Under the pieces are notes generated by a model. It ran no database searches, was not told the origin of the DNA, and saw nothing but the letters and a program-made list of their open reading frames with translations. A stretch of DNA of 64,000 nucleotides from Algoriphagus formosus (GTDB taxonomy: Bacteria; Bacteroidota; Bacteroidia; Cytophagales; Cyclobacteriaceae). The stretch spans positions 682,001 through 746,000 of the forward strand of contig NZ_NIUC01000001.1 of NCBI RefSeq assembly GCF_002807035.1, in the 5' to 3' direction. The position numbers and the translations under genes were made by a program. Numbering within the stretch: the stretch's first letter is position 1; each line of letters opens with the position of its first letter. Positions 49,127 through 59,986 of this stretch are shown in pieces.

Positions 49127-51163
49127 ATGAATATGAATAATCCTTTATTGGACAAATTTGAAGCACCTTTTGAAACAGCACCATTTAACCAAATCAAGAC
49201 TGAGCACTTCCTGCCCGCTATCCAAAAGTCAATCGAACTTGCCAAGGATGAAATAAAAGCAATCAAAGCTGCCCCTCTACCAACTTTTGAAAATACTATT
49301 GAAGCTTTGGACCGGGCTGGGGAAAAGCTTGGAGTGATTGCAGGAATATTTTTCAATCTGAATTCTGCAGAAACCAATGAGGAGATCCAAAGGCTTGCAA
49401 GGGAGATTTCCCCACTTTTGACAGAGCATTCTAATGATATCCTATTGGACAAGGCACTCTTCGAACGAGTTGAGCAGGTTCATTCTCAAAAAGAGCAGCT
49501 TGACTTGAGCCCGGAACAAGAGACGCTTTTGTCAAAGACTTATAAGTCTTTCGTGAGAAATGGAGCAAATCTCAATGAGGAAGACTCTCAAAAGCTTCGC
49601 AAAATCGATCAGGAACTGGCTCAGCTTTCTCTGAAATTCGGAGAGTATGTGCTAGCTGAAACCAATCGATATGTGCGATTTGTAGAAAATGAATCCGAGG
49701 TAGCGGGACTTCCGGATAGTATCAAAGAGGCTGCAGCACAGACTGCTGAAGAAAAGGGAAAAGCAGGACAATGGGCATTTACGCTGGATTATCCATCTTA
49801 TGTCCCGGCCCTGACTTATTTAAAAAACCGTGAATTGCGTAAAGAACTTTTCATCGCCTACAACACCAAATCTTCTAAAGGCGATGAATTGGATAATAAA
49901 TCGGTGATAAAGGATATCCTCCAACTTCGCTATGAACGAGCCAAACTACTCGGCTATCAATCACATGCTCATTTCGTGCTGGAAGAGCGGATGGCAAAAA
50001 CTCCAAAAGAGGTATTGGAGTTTCTGGAAAACTTGCTAGAAAAAGCAAAACCTAAAGCAGAAGAAGATGTATCTGAAGTAGCGGCTTTTGCCAAAAAACT
50101 GGATGGAATCGAAAGATTGGAGCGATGGGATTTTGCCTACTACTCCGAGATGCTCAAAAAGGAAAAATATGAGTTGGATGATGAGCTACTCCGCCCCTAT
50201 TTTCAATTAGAGAAGGTCGTAGATGGAGTATTCCAAACTGCCGGAAAGCTATACGGGATTCAGTTTACACCAAACAAGGACATTCCTGTTTACCATTCAG
50301 ATGTGACAGCCTATGAAGTCAAAGATCGAGATGGAAAGCATCTAGCTGTATTTTATGCAGATTTTTTCCCTCGGGCTGGAAAGCGAAATGGCGCTTGGAT
50401 GACTAGTTACAAGGGCCAATATCAATTAGGAGGAAAAGATCACAGACCCCATGTTTCCATTGTCTGCAACTTTACCAAACCAACCAAAACTAAGCCTAGC
50501 CTCCTGACCTTCAATGAGGTAACGACTTTGTTTCATGAGTTTGGACATGCGCTGCATGGCATGCTAGCAAAAAGTAATTACTCTTCTCTTTCCGGTACGA
50601 GCGTGTATTGGGATTTTGTGGAATTACCATCCCAGATTTTTGAAAACTGGTGCTACGAAAAAGAATGCTTGGACCTCTTCGCGGTTCACTTTGAAACTGG
50701 AGAAAAAATCCCTCAAGAATTAATCGATAGAATCAAAAAGGCCGCAAACTTCCAACAAGGCTATCAAACTGTCCGTCAGATCAGTTTTGGACTTTTGGAT
50801 ATGGCGTACCATCATCAGGTTCCATCCAAAATCGAAGATATAGCAAGCTTTGAAAAGGATGTCATGGAAAAGACGGACTTACTACCAAAAGTACCAAACA
50901 CCCTTATGAGTACGGCCTTTTCACATATCTTCCAAGGAGGCTATTCTGCTGGTTATTACAGTTACAAATGGGCTGAGGTACTAGATGCGGATGCTTTTGA
51001 GTTGTTTTTGGAAAAAGGAGTCTTCGATCCTGAGACTGCCGAATCCTTCGCTAAAAATATCCTTTCAGCAGGTGGAACAGAACACCCTTCCAAACTTTAC
51101 CAGCGATTTAGGGGAAGGGAACCCAAACCAGATGCCTTATTGAAAAGGGCAGGTCTGATTTAA
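49127..51163 (+). CDS. M3 family metallopeptidase (Dcp/oligopeptidase A type)
   Basis: A cytoplasmic zinc peptidase of 678 residues that degrades short peptides. It has NPLLDKFEAPFETAPFNQIK at the start, the M3 zinc motif HEFGHALHGM beginning at His470, and the family terminal motif FRGREPKPDALLKRAGL. It has no signal peptide, so it is cytosolic. The gene lies between the TIR-like gene and an AI-2E-family permease with short gaps (18 and 20 bp), so it may be co-transcribed with them. Confidence 0.93.
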   Translation: MNMNNPLLDKFEAPFETAPFNQIKTEHFLPAIQKSIELAKDEIKAIKAAPLPTFENTIEALDRAGEKLGVIAGIFFNLNSAETNEEIQRLAREISPLLTEHSNDILLDKALFERVEQVHSQKEQLDLSPEQETLLSKTYKSFVRNGANLNEEDSQKLRKIDQELAQLSLKFGEYVLAETNRYVRFVENESEVAGLPDSIKEAAAQTAEEKGKAGQWAFTLDYPSYVPALTYLKNRELRKELFIAYNTKSSKGDELDNKSVIKDILQLRYERAKLLGYQSHAHFVLEERMAKTPKEVLEFLENLLEKAKPKAEEDVSEVAAFAKKLDGIERLERWDFAYYSEMLKKEKYELDDELLRPYFQLEKVVDGVFQTAGKLYGIQFTPNKDIPVYHSDVTAYEVKDRDGKHLAVFYADFFPRAGKRNGAWMTSYKGQYQLGGKDHRPHVSIVCNFTKPTKTKPSLLTFNEVTTLFHEFGHALHGMLAKSNYSSLSGTSVYWDFVELPSQIFENWCYEKECLDLFAVHFETGEKIPQELIDRIKKAANFQQGYQTVRQISFGLLDMAYHHQVPSKIEDIASFEKDVMEKTDLLPKVPNTLMSTAFSHIFQGGYSAGYYSYKWAEVLDADAFELFLEKGVFDPETAESFAKNILSAGGTEHPSKLYQRFRGREPKPDALLKRAGLI

Positions 51164-51182
51164 ATAGCAAAACCTAAGCATC

Positions 51183-52292
51183 ATGAATATGAAGAAAAGA
51201 GGAATCTGGGTCCCAGCCTACGTAAAGGCACTTTTGGTAATGATTTTCATCATTGTGACGGTTTTCTTTTTAATCGTTGGAAAGAGCATTTTGGTACCGC
51301 TGTTTATGGGAGGATTTTTCGCCATTCTCTTCACTCCGATCAGTAATTGGCTCGAGTCAAAAAAAGTCCCTCGCACCCTATCCTCTTTTATTTCTCTTTT
51401 GATGATGACGCTCGTAGTCGGAGGACTTTTATATTTCATAATTGGGAATGTAGCTGCCTTCTCTAATGACTTTGATAATGTATCGGATAAAATATCCAAC
51501 TATGCCCATGATTTAGATGAATGGACGAATTCAACCCTAGGGATGGATTTTGCCATCCAAGAGAAAGCGGATCTGCAATACATCAAAAATATTCTTGACG
51601 AGAATAGTTCAAGCATCTCCAATTTTGCGCTGAAAACAGTGGGCTCTTTATCGGGAATTATTTTGATTCCTGTTTTTATGTTTTTTCTGCTTCTCTATCG
51701 AGACCATCTAGCGCAAATGATGATTATGATCTATCGAGATCATGATCCTACTCTGGTTAAAATGCGAATTACAAGCCTTCGAAAAGTCATCCAGCACTAC
51801 ATCGTTGGTGTGGGGAAGGTGATGATCATTTTGGCGATCTTGAATGTGTCAGCCTACACCGCTCTAGGAATCAAGCACGCCATTTTTTTCGGGGTATTAG
51901 GTGCCATTCTTAACATCATTCCTTACGTAGGTCCTTTCTTTGGAGTACTTCTTCCGATCGTTTATTCATTTCTGACCAAAGACAGTCTATTCTACCCGAT
52001 TGCTGTTCTGGTCATTTATCAGATTATCCAAGTGATCGAGGGAAATTTCCTTACCCCAAAAATCGTCGGAGGGAATGTCAATCTCAATGCCTTTATCACC
52101 TTCTTGGGCCTCCTGATAGGCGGAACCATCTGGGGAGTAGCTGGAATGATCTTGGTCATACCTACCCTGGCGATTCTAAGAGAAATATTTGATCTGAGTG
52201 AGGAAACAAAGCCGTTCGCATTTATGTTGGGCGAAGATAAAAGTGATAAAAAGGAAAAGCCCAAACCAAAAGATGAGATACCTGCAGATTAG
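51183..52292 (+). CDS. AI-2E family permease
   Basis: A 369-residue inner-membrane protein of the AI-2E (UPF0118) family. It has about seven to eight transmembrane helices, beginning KALLVMIFIIVTVFFLIVGK and including GIKHAIFFGVLGAILNIIPY and GLLIGGTIWGVAGMILVIPT. Family members include exporters, a Na+/H+ antiporter and the TqsA protein; the substrate cannot be predicted. Its stop overlaps the TPR lipoprotein by 20 bp. The C-terminus is Lys- and Asp-rich and cytoplasmic. Confidence 0.88.
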   Translation: MNMKKRGIWVPAYVKALLVMIFIIVTVFFLIVGKSILVPLFMGGFFAILFTPISNWLESKKVPRTLSSFISLLMMTLVVGGLLYFIIGNVAAFSNDFDNVSDKISNYAHDLDEWTNSTLGMDFAIQEKADLQYIKNILDENSSSISNFALKTVGSLSGIILIPVFMFFLLLYRDHLAQMMIMIYRDHDPTLVKMRITSLRKVIQHYIVGVGKVMIILAILNVSAYTALGIKHAIFFGVLGAILNIIPYVGPFFGVLLPIVYSFLTKDSLFYPIAVLVIYQIIQVIEGNFLTPKIVGGNVNLNAFITFLGLLIGGTIWGVAGMILVIPTLAILREIFDLSEETKPFAFMLGEDKSDKKEKPKPKDEIPAD

Positions 52293-53202
52293 TTTTTTGC
52301 TGATAGGATTCCTATTCGCAGTTTCCTGTGATACGGATGAGGATAAAAAAGGTCGTTTTCTACTAAAAGGAAATGAAAAGCTAGATGAAAACGACCCTCG
52401 ATCTGCCATTCAGTTTTATACCGAAGCACTTTCAATTGACTCAACTTATGGAGACGCCTGGTACAATAAGGCTATGGCCCATATCCAGCTAGGTCAATTT
52501 CAGGAAGCAACATTGGATTTTTCTGAAGCCATTCGATACCTAGAGGAGAAGGATCAAGCCTATTTTCAGAGAGGCCTAGCCTACTTGGATAATGGTGAAT
52601 TTTACAAAGCCCGAGAAGATGCCCTTTGGATGCAGGAGAATCAGGCGGAGAATTGGGAAGGATTCTTCTTGGGAGGATTGGTTTTTGAAAAACTCGGCGA
52701 GTTTGACAAGGCTATCGATTCCTTTGGGAAAGCCTTAGAGCTAAACCCTGAAAATAGCGACCTGCTCGTGAATCAGGCTACAATTTTTTACTACCAAAAA
52801 GACTTCTCAAAAGCTGATTCATTGCTGGATAAAGCCCAAGAAATCAACCCTTTGGAGCCGAATCTTCATAATGTCAAATCGTTGATTGCCTTTGAAAAAG
52901 GAAACTACCAAGAAGCTCTTGAGGACGTGGAGAAAGCTATTTCATTGAATACCTCCCAGCCTTATTTTTATAATAATAAAGGTCTTTATCTCTTGTATTT
53001 GGGAGATCTGGAGGAAGGAATAGAGTTTATCAACCGAAGTTTAAAAATGAAGGAGGACAACCCATTTGCTATTCGCAATAAGGGTATTTATTATGTCTTG
53101 AAAGAGGATATTATTTCAGCTAGGCAACTTCTAGACCCTCTGTACAAAGACTATCCAGAAATGGAATTATTAGAGGAATATTATCTGAAAGCTCAGAATT
53201 GA
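52273..53202 (+). CDS. TPR-repeat lipoprotein
   Basis: A 309-residue lipoprotein with signal MRYLQISFLLIGFLFAVSC (lipidated Cys19) and about seven tetratricopeptide repeats, each with the W/Y-A-x-P-like pattern (DPRSAIQFYTEALSID, KAIDSFGKALELNP, EALEDVEKAISLN). It is a likely protein-protein scaffold in the periplasm or on the outer membrane. The ATG at 52273 overlaps the permease gene by 20 bp. A longer reading frame from 52198 is not used. Its 3' end overlaps the convergent hybrid kinase by 10 bp. Confidence 0.85.
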   Translation: MRYLQISFLLIGFLFAVSCDTDEDKKGRFLLKGNEKLDENDPRSAIQFYTEALSIDSTYGDAWYNKAMAHIQLGQFQEATLDFSEAIRYLEEKDQAYFQRGLAYLDNGEFYKAREDALWMQENQAENWEGFFLGGLVFEKLGEFDKAIDSFGKALELNPENSDLLVNQATIFYYQKDFSKADSLLDKAQEINPLEPNLHNVKSLIAFEKGNYQEALEDVEKAISLNTSQPYFYNNKGLYLLYLGDLEEGIEFINRSLKMKEDNPFAIRNKGIYYVLKEDIISARQLLDPLYKDYPEMELLEEYYLKAQN

Positions 53203-56105
53203 TGGCTTTTTGCGGAAACCACTTCTTTGATTGCCTTCAATAGTTCTGCTGCGTCAATCGGCTTCGCTACAAATCCATCAAATCCACTGGATTCAATTCG
53301 CTCCATGATTTCAAGCTTTGCTGCGGCTGTAAGGGCTATAATCGGGATATCTTTTATAGCCTTGATGCGCTCAGTAGCTTCAAAGCCATCCATGACCGGC
53401 ATTTGGATATCCATCAAAATACAATCGTAATTTTTGGATTGAACTGCATCCACTGCCAAGCTTCCATTGGGTACTCTGTCGTAGGTGTAGCCCCACTTCT
53501 TAATGATTTTGCCCAAGACTAGTGCATTCACGTCATTATCCTCCGCCATCAAAAGATGCAGCGTAGAAAAATCACGGTTAAATCCATTAAGGATTACTCC
53601 TTTGGGAGTTTGATCTTGATCAAGTTCAAATTCCATATCAAAATAGAAGACAGATCCTTTTCCTACTTCGGACTCCAGGGAAATGTTTGATCCCATGAGT
53701 TTCAAAAGTCTTCGGGTTATAGATAGCCCAAGGCCTGTGCCTCCATATTTTGAATTGAAACTAGGCTTAACTTGATCAAAATCGTTAAAAATTCTTTCCT
53801 GATGCTCTTTTGCAATTCCTACTCCTGTATCCTGCACCTCAAAATGAATCTTGATTCGATCTCCTTTTTGTCCCAAGAATTTAGCTCTAACATCTACCTG
53901 ACCTTCATGGGTAAACTTCAAAGCATTGGTAATCAGGTTATTTAGAATTTGAGAAAGACGGGTTTTATCGCTCTTTACGATCACATTGAGATTAGGATCT
54001 ATATCGAGATTCAATTGATTCTTACTATCTCTAGCGTGGAAAGCAAGTCCTTTCAAGACTTGGTTGATCGTTTCCGAAAGATGGAAAGGAGCATTTTCTA
54101 TGGATAATTTACCTGCTTCTATTTTTTGGAAATCGAGCAGATCATTGATCATGATGATCAAGTTATCCACTGCAAAACTGATTGTCTGAAGCGTGTTCAA
54201 CTGGGAATCAGTTGGATTCTCTTGTTTCAACGAATAGACAGATCCCGAAATGGCATTCAAAGGAGTGCGAAGCTCGTGACTAATCATTGATAAGAAGTCT
54301 GACTTGATTTGACTCGCCTTTTCAGCAGTTTGACGGGCATCATCCAATTTGGACTCAAACTCTTTTTGATTGCTTATGTCAGTCAGGTAGCCGTACCAAA
54401 CCATATCCCCATTTTCCAAAACCTGAGGACGGGCTGCACCCATGACCCATCTGAATCCGCTTGGCTCCTTCTCATCTCTAACTCGGAATTGACACTGCCA
54501 AGGCTCCAGCTTACGAGCAGAAGCCACAGTACTCATGACCAGATTTGGAATATCTTTCGTGTGTACCTTAGTAAGGGCTGAGGTGATATCGTTGAATTCT
54601 TCGATTTCTGACTCGGATATTCCAAGAACAGATGAAATTCCCTTTGATAGGAATGAGAAATTCATTTTCCCATTTTGATCCAAAACCAACTGGTATAGCC
54701 CACCAGGCACTTGTTCGGTCAAGTTGATCAAGAAATTGCTACTCTCCTCCAGCGTTTTCTCAAGGGAACTCTTCTCAGTAACATCTTTGAATGAATATAT
54801 CCGATAGGAGTCCTTAGCTGTCTGATGCAGCTTGCAGGATAATTCTAAAACTACAGATTTACCGTTTGGAAAGCTCGCCTCTCCAAGCCATGGTTTGATT
54901 TCATTGCCATCCTGATGAGAGGCAAACCAAGATTGCAATAGACTACATTCTTCAAAAACTTGACAGAGGTCATCCAAACTCTTAATCTCAAAATCTTCAG
55001 TATGAAGCAGGTTTGAAAAAATCTGGTTTTGGAAAAAAAAGTCTCCGTCTCCTTTTACAACCAAAATAGGCTCGGCTGACAGTTCGAGGAAGCTTTTGAA
55101 TAAATCCTTTTCATCTTCAAGAAGCTTTTGGGAAGTTTCGTCAATCAAGGCACCAACCCAAAGATCCTTTCCATCAGCTCCTTCCTCTTTATTCATCAAA
55201 AGACTAAAAAATCGCTGCCCCCAAGCAAATTTCTTTTCTACCTTATCGATGTTGATACTTTCTTCGGAAATAGACTTGATCTTCTCCAAGAGCGACTTTC
55301 GATCCTTTTTGGAAGAAATCCCAAATTTTGAGAGGCTTTTTTTATCCCAGTCGATCTTATGTTCAGTAGCATCAAAATGAAAGGCAACAGCTGGTCCGTG
55401 GATAGCCGCCTTTTGCTGAAGCTCCAGTTCTTTTTTAATGGCTTCCTTCTCAGCCAAGCTTTCCGATACATCCCGAGCTATCAAATTGAAGTTATTCTCA
55501 GAAAACTGAACAGAGAATTCCAAATATCTGAATCGCCCATCTTTTCCTTTGATCTTAGCATGGAAAAAGGTTTCCATTTGCTGAGCTTTCCCCTTTTTCC
55601 AAATCTTCCTAACCCTTGTCAGATCATCCGGATGAATCAGGTAGCAAAGATCTCCCTGCAATAATTCCTCCGCATGGTAACCAAGTACGGGAAGCACAGC
55701 AGGATTGAGATAGGTTAAATAATCATGCTTTCCGACAGCCAATAAATCCAGCTGACGTTTGAAAAATTGCTGAATCTCAGGTCCTGAAGGAAGGCCTTTT
55801 GCTTTCAATTCCTTGCCTTTGTAAAAAAGAAAATAATTTGTCCCTGCATCCTGTGGCAGTTCTAGCCGAAAAGAAAACTCACGACCATCATGAACTAGCT
55901 GAAGCTCCTCTTTGAAAATATAATTGCTAATATCTAAGCCCAATCCTATGAGGCTTTTATCATTCAGATTAGAGCCGATGGATTCTTCAAAGGATTCATT
56001 GGAGTAGAAAATACTATAAGGATAGGTATCATCAGCCAAAAACACCATCTCTGATGACTCAAAGATGAGCTTTTTGAACGTGCTGTTGATCCCTTTTTCT
56101 TTCAT
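53193..56105 (-). CDS. Soluble PAS-hybrid histidine kinase
   Basis: A 970-residue cytoplasmic sensor kinase without transmembrane helices. Three to four PAS-type domains occupy about residues 1-560 (for example VGKHDYLTYLNPAVLPVLGY, GLYQLVLDQNGKMNF). The HisKA motif FLSMISHELRTPLNAI comes next, then the ATPase domain with NALKFTHEG and GGTGLGLSITRRLL. It ends in a receiver whose Asp lies in CILMDIQMPVMDG. It probably responds to an internal signal through PAS ligands. It could pass phosphate to the REC-Hpt protein at 24106, an inference without linkage support. It overlaps the TPR gene by 10 bp. Confidence 0.93.
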   Translation of the reverse strand: MKEKGINSTFKKLIFESSEMVFLADDTYPYSIFYSNESFEESIGSNLNDKSLIGLGLDISNYIFKEELQLVHDGREFSFRLELPQDAGTNYFLFYKGKELKAKGLPSGPEIQQFFKRQLDLLAVGKHDYLTYLNPAVLPVLGYHAEELLQGDLCYLIHPDDLTRVRKIWKKGKAQQMETFFHAKIKGKDGRFRYLEFSVQFSENNFNLIARDVSESLAEKEAIKKELELQQKAAIHGPAVAFHFDATEHKIDWDKKSLSKFGISSKKDRKSLLEKIKSISEESINIDKVEKKFAWGQRFFSLLMNKEEGADGKDLWVGALIDETSQKLLEDEKDLFKSFLELSAEPILVVKGDGDFFFQNQIFSNLLHTEDFEIKSLDDLCQVFEECSLLQSWFASHQDGNEIKPWLGEASFPNGKSVVLELSCKLHQTAKDSYRIYSFKDVTEKSSLEKTLEESSNFLINLTEQVPGGLYQLVLDQNGKMNFSFLSKGISSVLGISESEIEEFNDITSALTKVHTKDIPNLVMSTVASARKLEPWQCQFRVRDEKEPSGFRWVMGAARPQVLENGDMVWYGYLTDISNQKEFESKLDDARQTAEKASQIKSDFLSMISHELRTPLNAISGSVYSLKQENPTDSQLNTLQTISFAVDNLIIMINDLLDFQKIEAGKLSIENAPFHLSETINQVLKGLAFHARDSKNQLNLDIDPNLNVIVKSDKTRLSQILNNLITNALKFTHEGQVDVRAKFLGQKGDRIKIHFEVQDTGVGIAKEHQERIFNDFDQVKPSFNSKYGGTGLGLSITRRLLKLMGSNISLESEVGKGSVFYFDMEFELDQDQTPKGVILNGFNRDFSTLHLLMAEDNDVNALVLGKIIKKWGYTYDRVPNGSLAVDAVQSKNYDCILMDIQMPVMDGFEATERIKAIKDIPIIALTAAAKLEIMERIESSGFDGFVAKPIDAAELLKAIKEVVSAKSHQF

Positions 56106-56234
56106 TTTTGACAGGATGGACGACTTAAAGGCTAAATTTTCTTGATTTGGGTGATTAAAAGCCTAATCGAGCCGTAAACATACAGCAATTTGCATTTCAT
56201 AGCAAATTTTTTACTTTTCAAATCAAATATTTTT

Positions 56235-56918
56235 CTAAAAATTTACAAAATATCCGATTTTTGCCCATAAGCGAGTTCGAAAGCCATCCCGAAAGAATCC
56301 GTCTGTCCGGTAATCAATGCTATATTCCAGTTTTTGCTGTTTGGAGATCAGCTTTCCTATTGTGGTAACTAAGCGGTTTTCTATGTCAAAATCTCCTCCT
56401 TGGAGTGAAAAAATCGGTTCGTTTGACAAGACCAAGTAGTATTCACCTGGGTCCAAATCTTCTCCCTGAAGTGGAATATCAACAGCCAAGCGGTAGCGAA
56501 GTCTAAATTCTGTAGCTTCTCCATCCGTAAAAGTTTGGTCAGTTCGGAATCGATGAGCAATACGAAAGGTTCTGTTTCTGTCTAGAAAGGCAAATTGCTG
56601 AACCACACGAAAAGCATTTGCTCCATCTTGGAATCTATAAAAAATACCACCAGCAACACTGCTGACTGGACTGAGTGACCAACTATAAAAAGACATCAAG
56701 TCTGTCCGATAGTGTCTAAACTGCCAGCGCTCAGACTCCTCATCCAGATTTCTGAAAATTATCTCCTGATTTTCTACTTTGAAGTTTAGCTTTTGTCCAT
56801 TTTTAAGGCTTTTCGTAGCAGCAAACTCAGGGAAAAATCCAGTAAAAAACACATGTTCTTGGGCCTTTGATAGATTTACAAAACCCAGCATCAATGAAAT
56901 CAATACTAATTTTCGCAT
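56235..56918 (-). CDS. DUF2490 family outer-membrane-type protein
   Basis: A 227-residue protein with a signal peptide (MRKLVLISLMLGFVNLSKAQ) and an aromatic, beta-rich domain (QFRHYRTDLMSFYSWSLSPV, RLRYRLAVDIPLQG) matching the DUF2490 style. It ends in a Phe-terminated strand (IGYFVNF), typical of outer-membrane barrels. Function unknown. The ATG at 56918 overlaps the upstream gene's TGA by one base (TGATG), so the two are co-translated. A TTG directly before the ATG is the alternative start. Confidence 0.75.
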   Translation of the reverse strand: MRKLVLISLMLGFVNLSKAQEHVFFTGFFPEFAATKSLKNGQKLNFKVENQEIIFRNLDEESERWQFRHYRTDLMSFYSWSLSPVSSVAGGIFYRFQDGANAFRVVQQFAFLDRNRTFRIAHRFRTDQTFTDGEATEFRLRYRLAVDIPLQGEDLDPGEYYLVLSNEPIFSLQGGDFDIENRLVTTIGKLISKQQKLEYSIDYRTDGFFRDGFRTRLWAKIGYFVNF

Positions 56919-57508
56919 CAAAAAATCAAATTATCCATTATCCTAACTTCTACTTCTTGCTGAGAGATAAATGCGCCGGTGTGATCAAAAAGCCCTTCCC
57001 AAAACTTACTAATCTCCCCTTTTAGCTTTCCGGTGTATTCAAGTTCATACCTGATAACTATTCCTTCATTTTCGTCTTCATCAAAAAAATCTTCCAAATC
57101 ATCGCTTTCACCCGAATATTGAATTTGTAGGCGATTTATTTTATAATCTTCAAACTCAGACTGTAAATAGTCTGTAATACTAGCCCGAATAGACTCATCT
57201 AGCTCCTCAAAGGGAATTTCAATCTCTACATCTACAATTGCTCCAAGGGTATCAAATTTTACGCTATGGAATCTTTTATCCCACCAAAACTTTCCCTCAT
57301 AAGCTCTGCCTTCATTTGAAAACTCCTCATACCATTTTACTTTCTTCTTCCCTTCAAAGGCATCGTTCAGCCAGTCAACAGCCGCCGAAGGGACATCCTT
57401 TTTTTTGACGCCTTTCTCTTGTTCGATTTTCTTTTGAGCAAATGAAACTCGAGGGAGCGCAAGGATTAAAACGCCAAGGAGTACTATTCTTAAGATTGGA
57501 TTTATCAT
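56918..57508 (-). CDS. Hypothetical secreted protein, possibly PepSY-like
   Basis: A 196-residue protein with a signal peptide (INPILRIVLLGVLILALPRVSFAQ) and a charged periplasmic domain. KVKWYEEFSNEGRAYEGKFW and VKFDTLGAIVDVEIEIP recall beta-lactamase-inhibitor/PepSY-like folds, but the match is weak. The ATG at 57508 is chosen because a longer reading frame begins inside the acn terminator. It overlaps the DUF2490 gene by one base and may be coupled to it. The promoter was not identified; it may depend on read-through from acn. Confidence 0.65.
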   Translation of the reverse strand: MINPILRIVLLGVLILALPRVSFAQKKIEQEKGVKKKDVPSAAVDWLNDAFEGKKKVKWYEEFSNEGRAYEGKFWWDKRFHSVKFDTLGAIVDVEIEIPFEELDESIRASITDYLQSEFEDYKINRLQIQYSGESDDLEDFFDEDENEGIVIRYELEYTGKLKGEISKFWEGLFDHTGAFISQQEVEVRIMDNLIF

Positions 57509-57523
57509 TTTCTCTAAAATAAA

Positions 57524-57557
57524 AAAACCGTTACCAAAGATTGGCAACGGTTAATTT
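57524..57557 (-). terminator. Intrinsic terminator of the aconitase gene
   Basis: On the minus strand, AACCGTTGCCAA, loop TC, TTTGGTAACGGTT, then a run of T. This strong 12-bp stem lies just after the acn stop at 57576. Confidence 0.8.
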
Positions 57558-57575
57558 TTTATAAGGTTTTTAAGC

Positions 57576-59840
57576 TTAAAGTATTCCTGCCTTGATCAAA
57601 TTTAAAGCAGAACCTGCCTTAAACCATTCAATCTGACCTTCATTGTAGGTATGATTTACAAGGAACTCATCCTTAGTTCCATCGGCATGAGTTAGAACAA
57701 CCGTAAGTGGTTTGTTTGGTGCGAACTCAGTCAAGCCTAAGATATCAATGGTATCATCTTCCTGAACTTTGTCATAATCAGCTGGATCATCAAAAGTCAA
57801 GGCAAGCATTCCTTGCTTCTTAAGATTGGTTTCATGGATTCTGGCAAATGATTTGACCAAAATGGCTCTAACTCCCAAGAATCTAGGCTCCATAGCCGCA
57901 TGCTCTCTTGAAGAACCCTCTCCATAGTTTTCATCACCAACTACTACAGTTCCGACACCCTCTTCCTTGTAATGCCGTTGTGTAGCAGGTACCTCTCCAT
58001 ATTCACCTGTGATTTGATTCTTAACCTTGTTGGTTTCGTCGTTGTAAGCATTTACAGCTCCGATCAACATATTATTGGAAATATTATCCAGGTGACCTCG
58101 GAATCGCAGCCAAGGACCAGCCATGGAAATATGATCTGTAGTACACTTACCTTTTGCCTTAATAAGCAATTTGAGGCCTTTCAGGTCAGTTCCTTCCCAT
58201 GCAGGGAATGACTCCAATAGTTGAAGTCTGTCTGATTTTGGATCGACAATTACATCAACTTGAGAACCATCCTCAGCAGGAGCCTGATATCCAGCATCTT
58301 CTACTGCAAATCCTTTGGTAGGCATTTCCAAACCTCTTGGCTCATCTAGTCTTACTTCTTTCCCCTCTTCATTGATTAATGAATCAGTCATTGGGTTGAA
58401 AGTCAAATCCCCTGCAATGGCCAAAGCCGTCACCACTTCTGGAGATGCCACGAAAGCATGAGTATTCGGATTACCATCTGCACGCTTCGCAAAGTTTCTA
58501 TTGAAGGAAGTAATAATGGAGTTCTTTTCTTGCTTTTCAGCTCCATGACGTGCCCACTGACCGATACAAGGTCCACAGGCATTTGCAAGGACTACTCCTC
58601 CCATTTTACCGAAGGTGCCCAAAAATCCATCTCGCTCTACCGTATATCTCACCTGCTCTGAACCAGGCGTAATGGTAAATTCGGATTTAGCGACCAATTT
58701 CTTGTCCACAGCTTGCTGTGCCAAAGACGCTGCCCTGGAAATATCCTCGTAGGAAGAGTTGGTACAAGACCCGATCAAACCAACCTCTAGTTTAGCCGGC
58801 CAGTTGTTTTCCTTAACGGCAGCAGCAAACTTAGAAAGTGGCCAAGCCAAATCTGGCGTGAATGGTCCATTGACATGTGGCTCAAGCTCTGAAAGGTTGA
58901 TTTCAATCAATTGATCAAAGTATTGCTCAGGGTTTACATATACCTCATCGTCTCCTGTCAAGTGCTCAGCGATACCATTGGCCAATTCAGCGATATCAGA
59001 TCTGCCTGTACCGGAAAGGTAGGCAGCAGATTTTTCATCATATCCGAAAATGGAAGTGGTGGCACCGATTTCAGCACCCATATTACAGATGGTTCCTTTA
59101 CCCGTCGCAGAAAGAGAGCGGGCTCCTTCACCAAAATATTCTACAATCGCTCCAGTTCCTCCTTTTACGGTAAGAATCCCAGCAACTTTAAGGATTACGT
59201 CTTTTGCTGAAGTCCAACCTGACATTTTTCCGGTCAGCTTCACACCGATCAATTTTGGAAATTTCAGTTCCCAAGGCAAACCAGCCATCACGTCACAAGC
59301 GTCTGCACCACCTACACCGATCGCGACCATACCTAGACCACCAGCATTAGGTGTGTGAGAATCTGTTCCAATCATCATACCTCCCGGGAAGGCATAATTT
59401 TCTAAAACCACCTGGTGAATAATACCGGCTCCTGGCTTCCAAAATCCAATTCCATATTTATTGGATACAGAGGCCAAAAAATCATAAACCTCTTTGTTTT
59501 TATCGTTTGCTTTCTGGAGATCTTTCGCTGCACCTACTTCCGCCTGAATCAGGTGGTCACAGTGAACTGTAGAAGGTACAGCTACCTGGTCTTTACCAGC
59601 TTGCATAAACTGCAAAAGGGCCATCTGTGCAGTGGCATCCTGCATAGCTACTCGATCGGGCTGAAAATCCACATACGATTTTCCCCGCTCGTAAGCTGCC
59701 GTGGCTGGCCCGTCAGAAAGGTGAGAATACAAGATTTTTTCAGTCAAAGTCAAGGGTTTCCCTACAGCCTTACGAGCTGCAGCAATACGCTCCGGATACC
59801 GGGCATATACCTCTTTGATCATTTCAATATCAAAAGCCAT
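57576..59840 (-). CDS. acn: Aconitate hydratase (mitochondrial type)
   Basis: Interconverts citrate and isocitrate in the TCA cycle. The 754-residue enzyme has the 4Fe-4S ligand motifs [10 protein letters not shown] and [11 protein letters not shown], the substrate motif [14 protein letters not shown], and the swivel-domain [12 protein letters not shown]. Length and motifs match the mitochondrial-type aconitase common in Bacteroidota rather than AcnB. The start is an ATG at 59838-59840 with a TATATTTG -7 element 43 bp upstream. A strong terminator follows, so the gene is probably monocistronic. Confidence 0.96.
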   Translation of the reverse strand: MAFDIEMIKEVYARYPERIAAARKAVGKPLTLTEKILYSHLSDGPATAAYERGKSYVDFQPDRVAMQDATAQMALLQFMQAGKDQVAVPSTVHCDHLIQAEVGAAKDLQKANDKNKEVYDFLASVSNKYGIGFWKPGAGIIHQVVLENYAFPGGMMIGTDSHTPNAGGLGMVAIGVGGADACDVMAGLPWELKFPKLIGVKLTGKMSGWTSAKDVILKVAGILTVKGGTGAIVEYFGEGARSLSATGKGTICNMGAEIGATTSIFGYDEKSAAYLSGTGRSDIAELANGIAEHLTGDDEVYVNPEQYFDQLIEINLSELEPHVNGPFTPDLAWPLSKFAAAVKENNWPAKLEVGLIGSCTNSSYEDISRAASLAQQAVDKKLVAKSEFTITPGSEQVRYTVERDGFLGTFGKMGGVVLANACGPCIGQWARHGAEKQEKNSIITSFNRNFAKRADGNPNTHAFVASPEVVTALAIAGDLTFNPMTDSLINEEGKEVRLDEPRGLEMPTKGFAVEDAGYQAPAEDGSQVDVIVDPKSDRLQLLESFPAWEGTDLKGLKLLIKAKGKCTTDHISMAGPWLRFRGHLDNISNNMLIGAVNAYNDETNKVKNQITGEYGEVPATQRHYKEEGVGTVVVGDENYGEGSSREHAAMEPRFLGVRAILVKSFARIHETNLKKQGMLALTFDDPADYDKVQEDDTIDILGLTEFAPNKPLTVVLTHADGTKDEFLVNHTYNEGQIEWFKAGSALNLIKAGIL

Positions 59841-59883
59841 TTAATTGGATTTTAGGTGGATAAAAGGTTCTAAATTATTAGAG

Positions 59884-59891
59884 CAAATATA
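59884..59891 (-). promoter_or_regulatory. -7 element of the aconitase gene
   Basis: The minus strand reads TATATTTG, a perfect TAnnTTTG. The nearest TTG upstream is 25 bp away, slightly beyond usual spacing. Confidence 0.4.
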
Positions 59892-59986
59892 GGAATTTAG
59901 GTCAAAAATCGGAAACCAACCAAATAGCGAAAGAAGCTGTCTATCCTTATTTGAAACCAATCCAAAGAGTGCAGCTCATTGGTTTT